64,000 bases of DNA from assembly GCA_013115135.1 (NCBI GenBank), contig JABANP010000131.1, forward strand, positions 1 through 64,000, written 5' to 3'. Origin of the DNA: Perkinsus olseni. Its lineage: Eukaryota; Perkinsozoa; Perkinsida; Perkinsidae. Below, in pieces: positions 23,366-35,497 of the stretch. The notes under the pieces were generated by a model. That model saw nothing but the letters and a program-made list of their open reading frames with translations, had not been told where the DNA came from and searched no databases. Numbering within the stretch: position 1 is the first letter of the stretch; every line of letters starts with the position of its first letter. A program made the position numbers and the translations under genes.

Positions 23366-25012
23366 TTGAAGTTGATCTGTGGTTACGGTGAGCTTCTAGG
23401 GTGAATCACGCAGGAAGTTGAACCGCGACAGGATGAATTAATCAGGGTTGGATCACCCTGATTTTGGTTCTGATCACCCTGATTTTGGTTCTGATCACCC
23501 TGATTCACCCATTCTAATCATGATAATCATAATCTTCCACACGAAGCATCTGAACCGGCTGGAAGCTTCCAGCATTCCTAGGCGACAATGAGATCCGAAA
23601 GCCCTTCCACAGGGAGACTTGAGCTCAAGCATAAAGCTCGAACGGTCCGAATCGAGCCCCAGAAGCGTAATTACTCACGAGCCCTTTACGATGCACCCAC
23701 GCCGTATAACCTCATTTATCTTCTTCAGCTCCTGTATCCGACTGAGGCACTCGGACCTGCTCCGATACTTGCTCATCCCGCAAGGGGCAGCGGTGGATGG
23801 CGTGCTACCGACCGTTAGGGACGAATTGGGCGCCATGAAACTGCTTGCGTCCAAAAAAACCTTCGTCCAAGAACCCTGTCAAAGTCGTCGAGAAGTTGCG
23901 CACAATGCGGCGAAATCCAGCGAAAAAAAGGCGGAGCGGAGCTTTCACTTTCCCGTGATTTTCTGATGCAGATCGCGCGCGCCACGAATTCATGATCACT
24001 ACGAAACGGACCGCTGTGAGCGACCATCTTACACTCATGTCCGACTAATGTATACTACCATGAGGTACTCTCGAGTGTGCTAATCGATTCGCCGGGATTT
24101 TACTCACCAGCACGAATCCGTCCGGAACGCCGACGCCAACTCAAGGCCAGACACACACCCAAGACGTCTCGTTGCCACTGACTGGTCATCAGGTACATGC
24201 TCACGACTGAATCAAATGGCGCCCTTCAGGGCAGCGGCGATGAACGCCATCTGTTGGTCAGAGTTAACAGGGAGGATCAGAAGGAGTGCTGAGAAAACAT
24301 CAACTCCTGTAGGGACACGTCCCAGCCTACTGACAAGCCCCCCGAATTCATCGCATAATACACCTCGTGGACTCCTAAGGCGCTTGCGTGAGAACCCGAA
24401 GTACCAAACAACACGTTTGCGCAAGCAGATACGCTTCGGGAGCCGAGCTTGCATTAACACAGGCTCTCGTCGGAATTCATTATACCAGAGTTGCTGGAGC
24501 CTAACAGACCATGCGCTACGGTTCAGTAACTGGATCGTGAAGAAATAAATCCCATGCTTCCATTTGAAGAATAGCGACTAAAGCCGAGGCCTTACGCGGC
24601 GTTGCGAAGCAGCTCCTCCTCACAAAGGCGCACAGCTCTAGTCAAGTGGGGCACCACATGCCGCTGGATGTACTCTCTTTCACTCGGGCCCTCATCATCT
24701 GGCGCGACACGAAGGTTAGCACTGAATTAAGGAGTAACGGATCACTCACCTGCAGAGCCGAAGCACGAGGAGTTGCCTGTCCTTCTGTCCTGAGGGATCA
24801 GAATATTACTACTTCACTGACACGGCCAGTCCGACAATTGCGACGCATGGCGCCTTTGCCATGCTTCGTCGTTGCGGTTCAGACCATGGTCATTCCAAAA
24901 CAATTGATCACGAGAGAAGAAATACTAGTGCGACTAGGAAACCTAATGAGGAGTGACAAACGCTTTAACGTCCCACCAATTGCACCTCGTTATATCGGCT
25001 CGACCAAGGAAC
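23366..25012. other. Region with no confident gene; isolated exon-like pieces
   Basis: Apart from the tandem repeat at 23450-23510, only short exon-like pieces on the - strand are seen. One, at about 24705-24590 (PSEREYIQRHVVPHLTRAV), weakly resembles a DPY-30/RIIa-type dimerisation helix. Another ends at a stop at 24212 (VFSALLLILPVNSDQQMAF). A third near 23780-23690 starts MSKYRSRSECLSRIQELKKI. These could be downstream exons of the LRR gene or small genes of their own. Confidence 0.3.
23450..23510. repeat. Short tandem repeat, 21-bp unit, about 2.9 copies
   Basis: The 21-base unit (TGATCACCCTGATTTTGGTT plus C) occurs twice in full, the first copy with one change at its start, and then as a partial copy that ends before the T run. 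It lies in non-coding DNA. Confidence 0.85.
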
Positions 25013-27220
25013 TCATTTGTGACTCACGGGATTAACAGCAGCCCTATCCGCCTGTATCTTGTGTTCAACGGCCACCAACTTGGTAGCGTCTCGAACCCAA
25101 CGGAAGAGGTCACATTGAATGTCCTGTCCAATCGAATCTTCAGGATGCGATACGCGTCCCTCACTCACAACGGTCGTGACCTTGGTACACTTCTCCACCG
25201 CATCCGGCATCGACCTCAACAGTTCTTCTAGTCTCCTTCTCGTGGACAGCGCAGCACTATCACGCCGTGAAGCATCTTCGAGCGCATCTACATCATCTTC
25301 TATAGCGTCTCCTTCACTGGCCTCAGGGTCCGTCAACTTCTCGCGTCTGAAGAGGTCCTCAGCAATAGCATGTAGGAATCTCGGCAGTCTTGATAGTGTG
25401 GCGATGCGAGGATTTACAAGTCGTACATGCAGCTCTCCCATCTCTTCCGTCGTTCAACCATTTGCCGCCTCTCGCGAGCCCTCGTCGTCGTCGTCGTCCC
25501 CGCCTTCCCCGTCATCCTGAGGAGAAGTCCGGGAGCTAGATGCAGCCAACGAGCCAGCTCCGTGGCATCGGGTGTTGCTTCAACGCCAGCCAGACCGGTC
25601 AGCCGCAAACACGTGAGATGGACACTGCTGTAGCAATGGCTCAGCCAGGCTCTATCGCACCTCCGTAGTCTCAACACTTTCCTGCCCCCCGTAGCCACTT
25701 GTATCGATCGTCCTGGGATCCTGAGCAGCCACCCGCTATCGCACGCCTAGTGCGCAACTGCCCTTCCCCAAGAGTGCTGCTGAGTCGCAAGAGCCGGAAC
25801 ATATCGTGAACCACATGGTCGCTGCTGTACGTTGGCAAGTTATCAGTGATAGGCCGAGAATGCTTCGCATGCGCCGCATCACGTAGGAAGTAGACCCGTG
25901 AAAAGTAGAGCTATTGTGGCAACTATTCCTCGAAGTTAAGACAGCATACTGTGAAAACCATCGAGGGGTGACGCGTTCAACGGACTAAATGCCACCTGCT
26001 CTGATCGTTAAAGCGGTACTCCGGAATTCCGCTTACTTGGTTAGATTGCAGCTGGTGCTTGGCCATAAGACCAACATTATCAATAGCGAGTATGGCCTCG
26101 ATTGACAACACTTCTAGATGTTTTATCGCCACTAAATGAAGACAGCGACCACCACCGACCCAGACGATCTTCGGCCTTACGATCGGTTCCAAGGTAGCTT
26201 AAAAGATATCCCAGGCCATGAATGCCCACCCGACTCAGGTGGAGCTCACGCAAGGGCAACTGAGAGACCGGCCATCCTGGCGTGACACTATCGGACGGTT
26301 CGGTGTCAGTTCGCGATTGAGTATGTAGCACCCTTCGATTTAGCAACCGGGTGACAGTAAAAGCTGCTTGTCATGCAAATGCGCCCCTGGCTGAATACCT
26401 CCTTCTCCCGGAGTGCTGCGAGCAGATCGGCGACACCGTCGTCGTGTACAGCTGTTCCTCTGATTGACAAAGACCCTCAATGAATCTGAGATGCACTTCC
26501 GAGCGCGGAAGCTACATGAAAGTGACTTCCAGAGCGTGGACGAGCGGGACCAGACCCTACCCGCCTGAGTCGCCTTGATAACTTTCGCGAGGGCTCTTCC
26601 AGATCTGTCATGAACACCGCTGCAGTTGTCCAACACGATGGAGTCGATGGAGAGCATCTACGATGAAGTTAAGTATGATTGTCGTACAATGACAGGGAGC
26701 TGCTACTCCAAGAGCGTACCCGTTTTCTCTCCATGGCTGCGCATAGACGAATGATGGCCTCGTCTGTTAAGGCAGGATTGTCGCTCAGATCTAGGACACC
26801 TGAAGATGCCACTTCGGCAACACCATAGTGAAGACGCATCACTGGTGAGCTCATAGAGCTATGAGACTGGTGCATACCGGAGAAACAATCCTACGAACAG
26901 TACGTTGAGTAGTATACACTAATCCTAGGGAGAAAAGCTTTTACTTCTGAAGAAGCGGTAACCATCGGATTGATATATTGATAGACCACCAATATTCTAT
27001 TCGACGAAAACTCGGCTATGTGGACGCCATTCTCCTCCCCCGCCCGGTGCTAGCAGCCATATAGCTCACCCGTGAGTCCCCTCTTGGTGTCGCTTATGGC
27101 CGGGCAGAGAACGCTTTCCACTGTAGCATCATCCAGATCTGCTCCTGCCAGGTTGAACTCGACGGGTTCAAGACCTTGCGAATCTCCAAGAAGCTCCACA
27201 GTCCTCTCAAGAACCGTCAT
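25013..27220 (-). CDS. Leucine-rich-repeat protein (ribonuclease-inhibitor-like repeats)
   Basis: The start at 27220 reads MTVLERTVELLGDSQG, then a first repeat (VEFNLAGADLDDATVESVL). Exons further down the - strand give successive LRR strand-helix units: GVLDLSDNPALTDEAIIRLC, SIDSIVLDNCSGVHDRSGRA, LSIRGTAVHDDGVADLLAAL, LPLRELHLSRVGIHGLGYLL, LTCLRLTGLAGVEATPDATE and LHVRLVNPRIATLSRL. They are separated by short GT-AG introns, such as 26682 to about 26620. The repeat style (L.L....ltd.....l) is that of RNI-like LRR proteins used as protein-binding scaffolds. A missing base in the G run near 25437-25440 would explain the frame change before the last unit. An acidic segment with several Asp/Glu follows. 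The 3' end is uncertain. Partner and role are unknown. Confidence 0.65.
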
Positions 27221-27680
27221 ATTCTCAGAAACTGTCGCTTGAAGTTTCGGTTAGGACTCACAGGTTCGCTCCCAATCCCATCACACAAGGACCAATTGGC
27301 AGACAACTGCGAGCTCCACGACCCACCAGGTCAAGAGGTAACTAACTCAACAGCACACGTGTCAATCACTGAAAATATTACTGACTTTCTTCTAATCTTA
27401 GTACTGCTGAACTAGTACCAGAAAAAGATAGTACTGTAGGTACTAGTTTTCGAAAGTGATCTTTTTTCAACGCAATAAGACTTGCTAAGAAGGTCAAGTA
27501 AACAGAGGAGACGACACTAAGCGACGCAGGAAATCGCTTCACCGATTCCCAGCGCTGCTCCGTGTCATAAAGAGCGTGCGAATCCCACATAAGGGATGCA
27601 CGAAAAAAGGCTCAGACCGTCTGAGCAAAAATAAGTAAACCTCCACTGCGAGGAGGTGAGAGATCCCCTGGTGGGGGAGT
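27221..27680. other. Intergenic stretch
   Basis: This is 460 bases between the start of the LRR gene and the stop of the ATPase gene. A short direct repeat (TAGTACT / GTACTAG words near 27400-27445) is visible. No gene was recognised. Confidence 0.4.
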
Positions 27681-30600
27681 CTAATCACTCGTGTCCTTCT
27701 CGCTGATAGCCACCTCTTTCTCACGCCTGCGCATCTGCAGCTTCCTGAGGTATGCAGATACAGGTCCGAGCAAACCGAACTGAACGAACAAATGCTGAAG
27801 TAGAATATAGCCAACAAGTATCCAAGTCATTGCCAGACGATAGCTTCTTGGATAGGCATTATTAGGACCATCATAACCAAGAGTTGATATCTCGGGTGAC
27901 GTCCAGGGATACTTCTCTATTGCAATATCGGAGCCGGGACCATTGGGTCTGCAATCGTAAGCCGGATCAGGAATCCAACCGTCCATTTCAGGTGTTGACA
28001 ACTGGTAAGTGCGAACTTGAGGTCCCAAGAAGCAGCCGCCAATGTCACCAACGGAGTACTGTGAGATGAGTGGGATGTTCTTCGTCTCAAGTGACGAGCC
28101 TGTGTCACAGTTGACACGATAAACACAGGGGAAGTCGCTTGGCTCTTCCCACAAGAGGCTGAATATCATAACAAGGAAGCAACCGTAGAGAATGTTGATA
28201 GCCCAGTTGAACACAATGTTCTTTCTGAAGTGGCCACCGTAAGTAGCCACGTACGCTTGGGTGACGAGCACAGTGAAGAGCATGAAAACTTGAGGAGGAG
28301 CATCATAGTTGTCGCCCTTCTTCATCCAGTCTTTAGGAGGCACGTCAATGTCAAGGGTATTCACGTGCTCATACCAACTTGAATTTGACGGTGACCATAG
28401 AACAGCGTAGGTGATGATCTGGAAGATATAATAGCTGACGATTGGGACAGCACAAGCAAGGATAGTCCTCCACCCCAGCAACGAGGCTGTAGGGCGGAAC
28501 TTTGCTAGCTTCTTAGGTGGTCCAGACAAAGTCATCGTCCACACCATAATCACACCAATCATGATATCCATAGTCAACCATACCCATTCACCCACGTTGA
28601 TGTTACCGATGATGGTACCCGATAGACGGATACAGGTTAGTACATAGCCGTAAACGATGAAGAATGAGTAGGTAGCAAGCTGTGTTGTGAGGCAGGCACG
28701 ACCCTCACGGATCATATCAACAACCGTAAAGAGAGACCGACCGTCACGACCAGAACTGAAAGGTGATACCATTGATGCTTCGGCATCAGACAGAGCCATA
28801 CCGGCATGAGCAGCACGAAGGGCGCCGCAGTCATTACCACCATCACCACACATGCCAACCACCAACTTCTGAGATTGGAGGTACTTCGTAACGTTAACCT
28901 TGTCCTCGGGCTTCATGCGGGCGAACACGAAGATGTCCTCCCAAATAGCCTCTAACTTCTCCCGGTGGGAATGCAAGTACCTCCATGCACCCTGAGTGAC
29001 AGCCAATTGATCAACGCCCGGTACAGGGGTGCAGTCCTGCTCGCCCGTATCAGAATCGGACCAGATCAAATCCTTCGACTCCTTGTTAAAATCTCCGATG
29101 AGAATTCTTCCCTCAGCATCACCGTCCAATATATGGCATTGCTTTGCAATCGCAACGCCGGTCAAGACGTTGTCACCGGTACAAACCACACTGCGCACGT
29201 TGCCGTCCTTGAGAGCTTGAATAGCAGCAGGCGAATCGTGCTTCATTTCGTTACGGAAGAGCAGCAAACCACACATTCTCAAACCGTCTTCGAGCTTGTC
29301 ACGACTCGTCGCGACGACCTCCTCGTCTGAGATGGAGCTCGGCAGGGTCTTGATCGCCATGGCGAGCGTGTAGAAGTTGTCAGAGGCACACTGCTCAGAG
29401 ACGATGACAAAGTCACCAGGGATAGACTCCTTCACAGAAAGAGCGTTAATACGCTCATAAGAACCCTTCACGATGACCATCACCTCGTTAGTATCCAAAT
29501 CTCGAACCACCGCTCCGGACGTCATACGCTTGTGATCGAAGTCCAGAGCCTTCACGACCTCCAGCTTATGAGAGGCAACACCGGCAGGGGACTCGATAAC
29601 ATTGCTTCCCGAATCGGGATCAGGGAGAGACCATCCAGTGGTGGTCAGCATAGCAACGTCCACATGGTTGCCCACCAAACTACCGTCACGAAGAGATGTG
29701 ACAGTGTGACAAGAAGCCAGACCGTACTGCATTATCAGCGGAACCTTTTCAGCCACCAGATGGTGGTTAGTATCATCACCGACAGGCAAGTCGTTGTCAA
29801 AGACAACTCTATCCAAGAAAGCACCCGATGCCAAGTCGACGGGGATCACTGCGGCGAAATCCATGCCATCCTTTGTGATGGTTCCCGTCTTGTCGAACAC
29901 CATAGTAGATATCTTGCCCGCAACGGGAATTCGTCCGGGCTGCAGACAGGCGATTTTCTCCTTCCTCTCAAGCCTCTTCGACGCCACGGACTGACCCATC
30001 ACCATCGACACAGGAAGCATGGGGTTCATGGACTGTGCAATAGTGTTCAGGATCTGCAATACCGTAACGATCCAAGAACCCAGGTCAGTAAGGGTTGCAT
30101 AGAGGACGGTGATCAACATAGCATAGCAGAACATGATGGTGTAGATTATCGGTAGTTGGTCGTTATACTTGAACCTGAAGGGCAGCGAAGACTGAGTCAT
30201 CAACCAATCTCTTGGAAATGCAAGAACTTACCTCACAGACTGAGGGAATAAGACCATCCGGACCAGCTGGCCCTTGCTCGTGAGAGCACCGACGGCCGTA
30301 CACAACATCACGGCCTTCCCGTCGAACGAGCCGGTAGACTGCATACATATCGTACCTGACGACAGAGAAAATAAGGATGATCAAGCCAGGCGCTGGAGGG
30401 CACACCAACGTTCGAACAGAGATGTAGCATGGACGAGAACGAAAAAAGCTCTGAACTCACCAGCATATGCTCGGTTCTTCTGACCAACGGCTGCACCTCG
30501 CATATCCTCTAGCGGGAACTTCTGGATCGGCATAGGCTCGCCAGTTAGCATAGACTCGTTCACAATAACAGTACCGCTGACGACAATACCATCACAAGGA

Positions 30601-31838
30601 AGTGGGTCCTGCTCTTCGACTCGGACCAAATCCCCAAGAACCACATCCTGGGATCCTACTTCGACCCATTCGCCGTCCCTGAGGACGTGGACACGAGTCT
30701 CGAGCTTGGCCATCTTAGCGATCTTCTTCTGACTGACCCGAACGATCAAAAGCGCTCGGATAAGACCGGCGCCTAGCATCATAATCAGCCAGATTATACC
30801 GATGTTCCAAGTGGAGAATGCAACATAGGACCAAGCGCCGATAGACTGGAAAACGTAGATGACATCGCAGAACTCTACCAAGATACTTTCGAAAATCCCC
30901 GGAACCCTAACCTTGATGGCATTAGGACCGGTAATCTTCTCCATGTTGGCGGCCTCCTTCGAAGACATCCCACCAGCCTTCAACAAAGCGTGCGCTTCAT
31001 CGGCAGTTTTCTCCGCAGTACCAACAGGACGGAACCTGTCATTCTTTTCATCATAAAGATACCGCACGCAGGTGTACTCGAAACCCCGGTGCTTTGTCTT
31101 CTTGTCGATCGTAACCGGGACCAAAGTAGTACACGAAGCCTGCTTGTACTTGCTCTTCATGTTGTTCCAAACGTTGTAAATCTGCCTCGCTACACCGGGG
31201 ACGGCCTCGTCTTCTGTCATACCAGGGTCAATCATGTCGCTCTCGTCGATGGCATCTACTTCCTCTTCGATAAGCACATGAGTGGCCTCTCTCATGCTCA
31301 CTTCCGGCAGCATGAAATTCACTCGCATAACGTGAAAGAACGTGATCATGATCGCCGCAAGCACATGAAAGAGTACAAATACGTAAAGCCAGGGACCCAT
31401 AACACCATTCCAGTCGGTACCCCAACTACTCAGAACATCCGGGAAATACGATATGATCGCGAAGAAGACCATGTTGACGCCAGAGCAAATAAGAACCGCA
31501 CACCAACCAATCAGAAGGAACGCACCGAACCAACACCTCCTGTGACCGGACTGAACGAAGAGACGTTCCCGCTCATCAGGGCTGTGGAAGGTTAGCCGAC
31601 GCAATCCCATGTCGGCGTTTTTCTCCTTCAGTTCGCTCTCTTTTGCAAAGAGCCAATTAGTACGTGCTCTCCGGTAAATGACGAAGCCGATTGTTGCCAG
31701 TATTAGGAACAGTAACACGGCACTCCAGATTACAACGACGGTGACGCCGAAACCCATGGCGAAATTGATAATGTTTGTAAATTGAGGGGCAAAACAACTG
31801 AGCAGGACACGATAGAGAATCTTTCCAATTTCGTGCAA
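27681..31838 (-). CDS. P5B-type P-type ATPase (ATP13A2-like)
   Basis: P5B ATPases are endolysosomal or vacuolar membrane pumps; the animal member ATP13A2 exports polyamines. Three exons, 31838-30461, 30355-30232 and 30174-27681, join in phase at GT-AG sites and give 1,331 residues. Landmarks: the actuator loop ESMLTGEP at about residue 427-433, the membrane-4 motif NPMLP near 551-555 (P5B proteins usually have PPALP), the phosphorylated Asp in DKTGTIT at about 595, KGSYE near 737, TGDN near 832, and the hinge GDGGNDCGALRAA near 944. Several C-terminal hydrophobic segments and a basic tail follow. The N-terminal ~200 residues carry hydrophobic segments typical of P5B. No frame break occurs in 4 kb. 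The first methionine is chosen as the start of the open frame, with no upstream exon evident. Confidence 0.92.
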
Positions 31839-32887
31839 TCACATACATGTTGAATAACACTACTCAACCTAGCTGTCCCCCAGTAGCAAAGAAGACGAAT
31901 TGCACAATTTAGCGCGAGCACTCGGACACAGTTTGTGTTACTCGAAACCTGTGTCCCGACACGCTCCTCATGAGTCGATCACTGCAATGAGAATTTCCAA
32001 ATGGTGGTTGAAGTCCCCCCTCGGAAGTCGATGCTGTTCTTCGCCTAGCGCTGCTAATTTGTCGCACGGGAATTCGAGGCGTAGTCGCGTTTCAAGGCCG
32101 GGGCCTCAACCCCAGCTTTGAGCCTATGAAGATCTTTGTTGGGAAAATGCTTCGATCATACACGATAAGCAGACGCGAAGCCAGCGGGGTAGAAAGAAGG
32201 CCAAATTGCTTAGCCGCTAATTGGGACAGTCAGCACAAGATTCTTGCACGCATGCACAGCGCAAGACGAAAGATTAGAAACCAACCCGAATTGAATGGAC
32301 CCCGGAATCCCGGAATCGTTCACTGAACTCCCCGCTTACCCCGGAATCCGATGTAGGTGACTGCATGCTTTCACGTCGTGAATTTCGGCGGCTGTGTAGA
32401 CTGTTTTATAGAAAGCAGACTAAAAGTAAGCACATCGCTATCTCTCCGTGGGAACTTCCCCCTCAGCAAGGGATTGTAGGAACTCCGACCGGGACACACC
32501 TTCAACTTCAACTCTTCAACAGGCTTTCTCAAGTAGCACGATGCTTCCTAGACTACGTGTACTCGTACTAATCCGTGCGTATGTAGCCTATGCTGGCTGG
32601 AGCCTGTCCATGACTGAATTAACGCGAAGGTGTGGTGGATAGAGAGAGAACCGTCACTAATGAGTTCGTGGAAAGCATAACTAAATCAACCCAAAGAATT
32701 TCCTGAGAGTTGCTCTACTATCCGGGATGAGAGCTCCTCCGAAAATATCTAGGCGCACGGTATTGGTCATCTGTCGAAAATGGTGTCCATATTGTCAAAG
32801 TGTAGGCAAAGAACCCGCGGCGTAAAATTTTGTTCGAAGGGCCCCTGATAGTAGAGAAGGTTGTCGTCAGTTCATGCGTTTTTGCCT
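31839..32887. other. Divergent intergenic region between the ATPase and Elongin C genes
   Basis: About 1 kb separates the ATPase start (- strand) from the Elongin C start (+ strand), so both promoters should lie here. No gene, RNA or marked repeat was recognised. Confidence 0.45.
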
Positions 32888-34003
32888 ATGACCGTCGACG
32901 CTGGCAAAGATGGGCGTGTCGAGTTCGTCAAGCTGCGGAGGTACTAAGCGTGAGAGAACTCGGGTTCAAGGGGTATCCCAATGAGACGCTGCAAGCGACC
33001 TCGTAGAGGACGTGCTCGGTTATACGAAAATCAGCCCATGCTTCAGTGACGCTCCTGCGTGGCGCATGTTCTCTCACGTACGCCAGCAAGTGATACTTGC
33101 CATGTGCAGAACCATTCTGCCAGACTACCATCGCTGCAGAGGTCCTCCATGGAACAGTTTCGTCCGACGTGTTAGAATAGGTTGCCTTATTGAATAGCAA
33201 TACATGTGGATTTGCTGTCGCGTATCGCGATTGTATTCATGATGACCACGGGCGTTCTTCACGGCATGGCATGCGACCACGCACTGCGAATCTCGAAGAG
33301 TTGCACAGGACCGGAATGTTCCGCTTGGTCTGCTCAGTCAACTTTATGGACTATTCACTCTGGTCTGTTTCCTCTCAGTTCGGACGGGAAGGAGATCCGG
33401 CTCGACAAAGATATAGCCTGCCAGGCTCCCACAATCAGGGCGATGGTTCAAGGTGAGCCGTCGTAGAGTCTCACGCTACCACTGGGTTAAACAGAGCGTA
33501 GAGGACTTTTCGTCAGTAGTTCACTGGCGTCTCGCGGCGACTTGAAACTGTTCACTGAGGAGCATTCCGTCGGCTGAAAAGCTGGTCGATGACGCGCTGA
33601 TTTGTGTCTTGCAGGACCGGGAAGGTTCGCTGAGAGCGAGGATGGCGTTATTAATCTCCCCACGATACGAGGCAAAGTACTCTCCTGCGTTGTTGATTAC
33701 CTCTACTACCTGCACAAGTACACCGATTCTGAAGTAATACAGTGGGCGTCTCTGGTCTCTGTGAGAGACTGAACGGAATGTGATAGTCGTCTCCGATATT
33801 GGAACTTCTCAAGTCTTTAACATGTGGGCCTATGCGGCCATATACCTTTTGCGGCTTCAATGTTCTTTCCGAAGTCTTGATGCAGAGGTTTGAAATGGTT
33901 CAGTCGCTGCTACTTGTCTCAGGAGCCTATTCCTGATTTCCCGATGGACGAGAGCATAGCGCTGGAGGTTCTCCTGGCTTCTAACTATCTCGGCATAGAG
34001 TGA
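32888..34003 (+). CDS. Elongin C (SKP1-like BTB protein), four exons
   Basis: Elongin C is the SKP1-fold adaptor that links substrate receptors to cullin ubiquitin ligases and also binds Elongin A. Exons 32888-32940, 33379-33452, 33615-33733 and 33923-34003 join in phase through GT-AG introns of 438, 162 and 189 bases and encode 108 residues, close to the usual 112. The start MTVDAGKDGRVEFVKL runs across the first splice into LRSSDGKEIRL. Then come PTIRAMVQGPGRFAES (the family's T-I-K-A-M-L-S-G-P-G-Q-F-A block), INLPTIRGKVLSCVVDYLYY, and the C-terminal IPDFPMDESIALEVLLASNY helix that contacts BC-box proteins. No break or missing motif is seen. Similarity to SKP1 itself is lower, since there is no acidic SKP1 loop. 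Confidence 0.93.
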
Positions 34004-34435
34004 GTGTTCTCCCGGAGTGTCATATTATCATTTTGAGTGTCGATCGCTGGGGCCCGTCGATTGCAAATGGCTTGTTCTGTTCAATCAATTTGAATGTAGC
34101 GGTGAGGGGAGGATTGCCGACTATCTCAGACTCATCCGTCCGTGCTCAACGTCTCCTTCGCTTTTAGCATAGGATGCCGTTCAACCTTCAGCACCTCATT
34201 GTAGCCCTAGCAACCTGCTAGTAGCAGCCACTGCGCGGGCCATCATACTGGTCTCTGACCGGTGTGTGACCTGTGATCTGGCTGATCGAGCAATGTATCA
34301 GCGGTGGAAAGTTCATCACCAGCAGAGTGCACGAGTGTTCCACTCGATTGAAACCAGATCACGACATGATGTTAGTGATTCTCCGTTTCGGGGAAGTACC
34401 ATCCCTTCAGCCGTTGCCCGTTTTTGCCTTCGAAC
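34004..34435. other. Intergenic stretch
   Basis: About 430 bases separate the Elongin C stop from the next + strand gene. No gene was recognised. It is presumably terminator and promoter sequence. Confidence 0.4.
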
Positions 34436-35497
34436 ATGGCTTCTCCACGTTTTCTGCTCCCTGCAAGACTGAAGATGCTCCGTGACATATCCAGTCGTAC
34501 ATACGAGCACTTGACTGTGGACGTTTGGAGCTTTCTTCCTCCAGTGATTCCGAATCGGTGGCAACTGGAGAAAATGGTCGAATTCCCGCAAGGGTTTGTC
34601 GTATTCGATTCGGATTGCTACACTAGAGAGGAGGTCTACGGCGTATACCAGCGCAACAATGGCCGCATGGTTCATCGCATCGACTACGAGGAGGACGGCT
34701 CGGTAGCTAGTGAACCAGTTTTTTTGTTTAAGCTTGAGAGTGCATATTCCTCAGCAATTGTCGTCGAAAACTATCTCTATTACGTATTACGTTCAGATGA
34801 AACGCGTCTGCGTAAGAGATCGCTTCGCAAGAAGGCTCAAGTTGCAGCTGTCGTCCAATTTCCCGAGGCGATACTCAATCTCGCTACCGCTGGTGGCCAG
34901 CTCTTCGTGATTCTAGGCACCTCGCACGATCTTTTACGTGTCGAGCCCTCGACACTGCAGTTCACTTACATCCTCAACATGGACTACGAACACTGGTCCC
35001 CGGAGCGCGTAGGGGAAGTTAGATTCTTCCCTAGTTTTGTGGACGCTGTGGCGAAGGATGGCCAGGTTACACAAGTACTATATTATACCGGTGGAAGCAA
35101 GTGCCGTCTCCGACTTTGGGGTCTTGGGGTTGGCTCGTGCGAAATTTATTACCAAATGATGGCCGGGGAGTACCGATTCCTGCCAGGAACGGATTCAGAC
35201 ACTTGCCCGTCCTTCGTTGGTATATGGCATCAGGAGCCTCAGGTTTGGATTTATGATATGTTCGAAAGAGTTCGTACTGAAATTGATGGTGTTCTACGAG
35301 GACTTAAGGAAGATGGATCGCGGTTTCAGTGGGTGTCGTGGTACGTGGCGCCGGTTGCCGACACTCGTTGGGAGGTTTCGGTGCTCGCCTCGGAGAGAAC
35401 GAGCCAGAGCGCTCGGTCATGCTGTCTGTTCACACTGCGACTTCAACACGATCCGAGTATCGTGCTGGAACCAAAAGAGACCATTGAGGTTTTCTAG
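34436..35497 (+). CDS. Hypothetical protein, single exon, beta-propeller-like
   Basis: The frame from MASPRFLLPARLKML to a stop at 35497 encodes 353 residues without introns. I do not recognise the family. The sequence is a succession of short hydrophobic strands separated by turns, with aromatic/Asp-rich edges (VVENYLYYVLRSDETRLRKR; AGGQLFVILGTSHDLLRV; VTQVLYYTGGSKCRLRLW), as in proteins built of beta-propeller blades. There is no signal peptide or membrane segment. An upstream in-frame ATG at 34424 is possible, and the second was preferred only for its compact context. Good codon continuity argues for a real, expressed gene. Confidence 0.6.
   Translation: MASPRFLLPARLKMLRDISSRTYEHLTVDVWSFLPPVIPNRWQLEKMVEFPQGFVVFDSDCYTREEVYGVYQRNNGRMVHRIDYEEDGSVASEPVFLFKLESAYSSAIVVENYLYYVLRSDETRLRKRSLRKKAQVAAVVQFPEAILNLATAGGQLFVILGTSHDLLRVEPSTLQFTYILNMDYEHWSPERVGEVRFFPSFVDAVAKDGQVTQVLYYTGGSKCRLRLWGLGVGSCEIYYQMMAGEYRFLPGTDSDTCPSFVGIWHQEPQVWIYDMFERVRTEIDGVLRGLKEDGSRFQWVSWYVAPVADTRWEVSVLASERTSQSARSCCLFTLRLQHDPSIVLEPKETIEVF

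Noticed and set aside
25414..25460. In-frame TGA between an Asp-rich segment and an LRR unit, as if read through
   Set aside because: A one-base deletion in a nearby G run joins the preceding LRR frame smoothly to the next unit, and the same kind of break occurs elsewhere in the window.
29532..30155. 207-codon open frame opposite the P5B ATPase
   Set aside because: It is antisense to the conserved ATPase core, with no family features.
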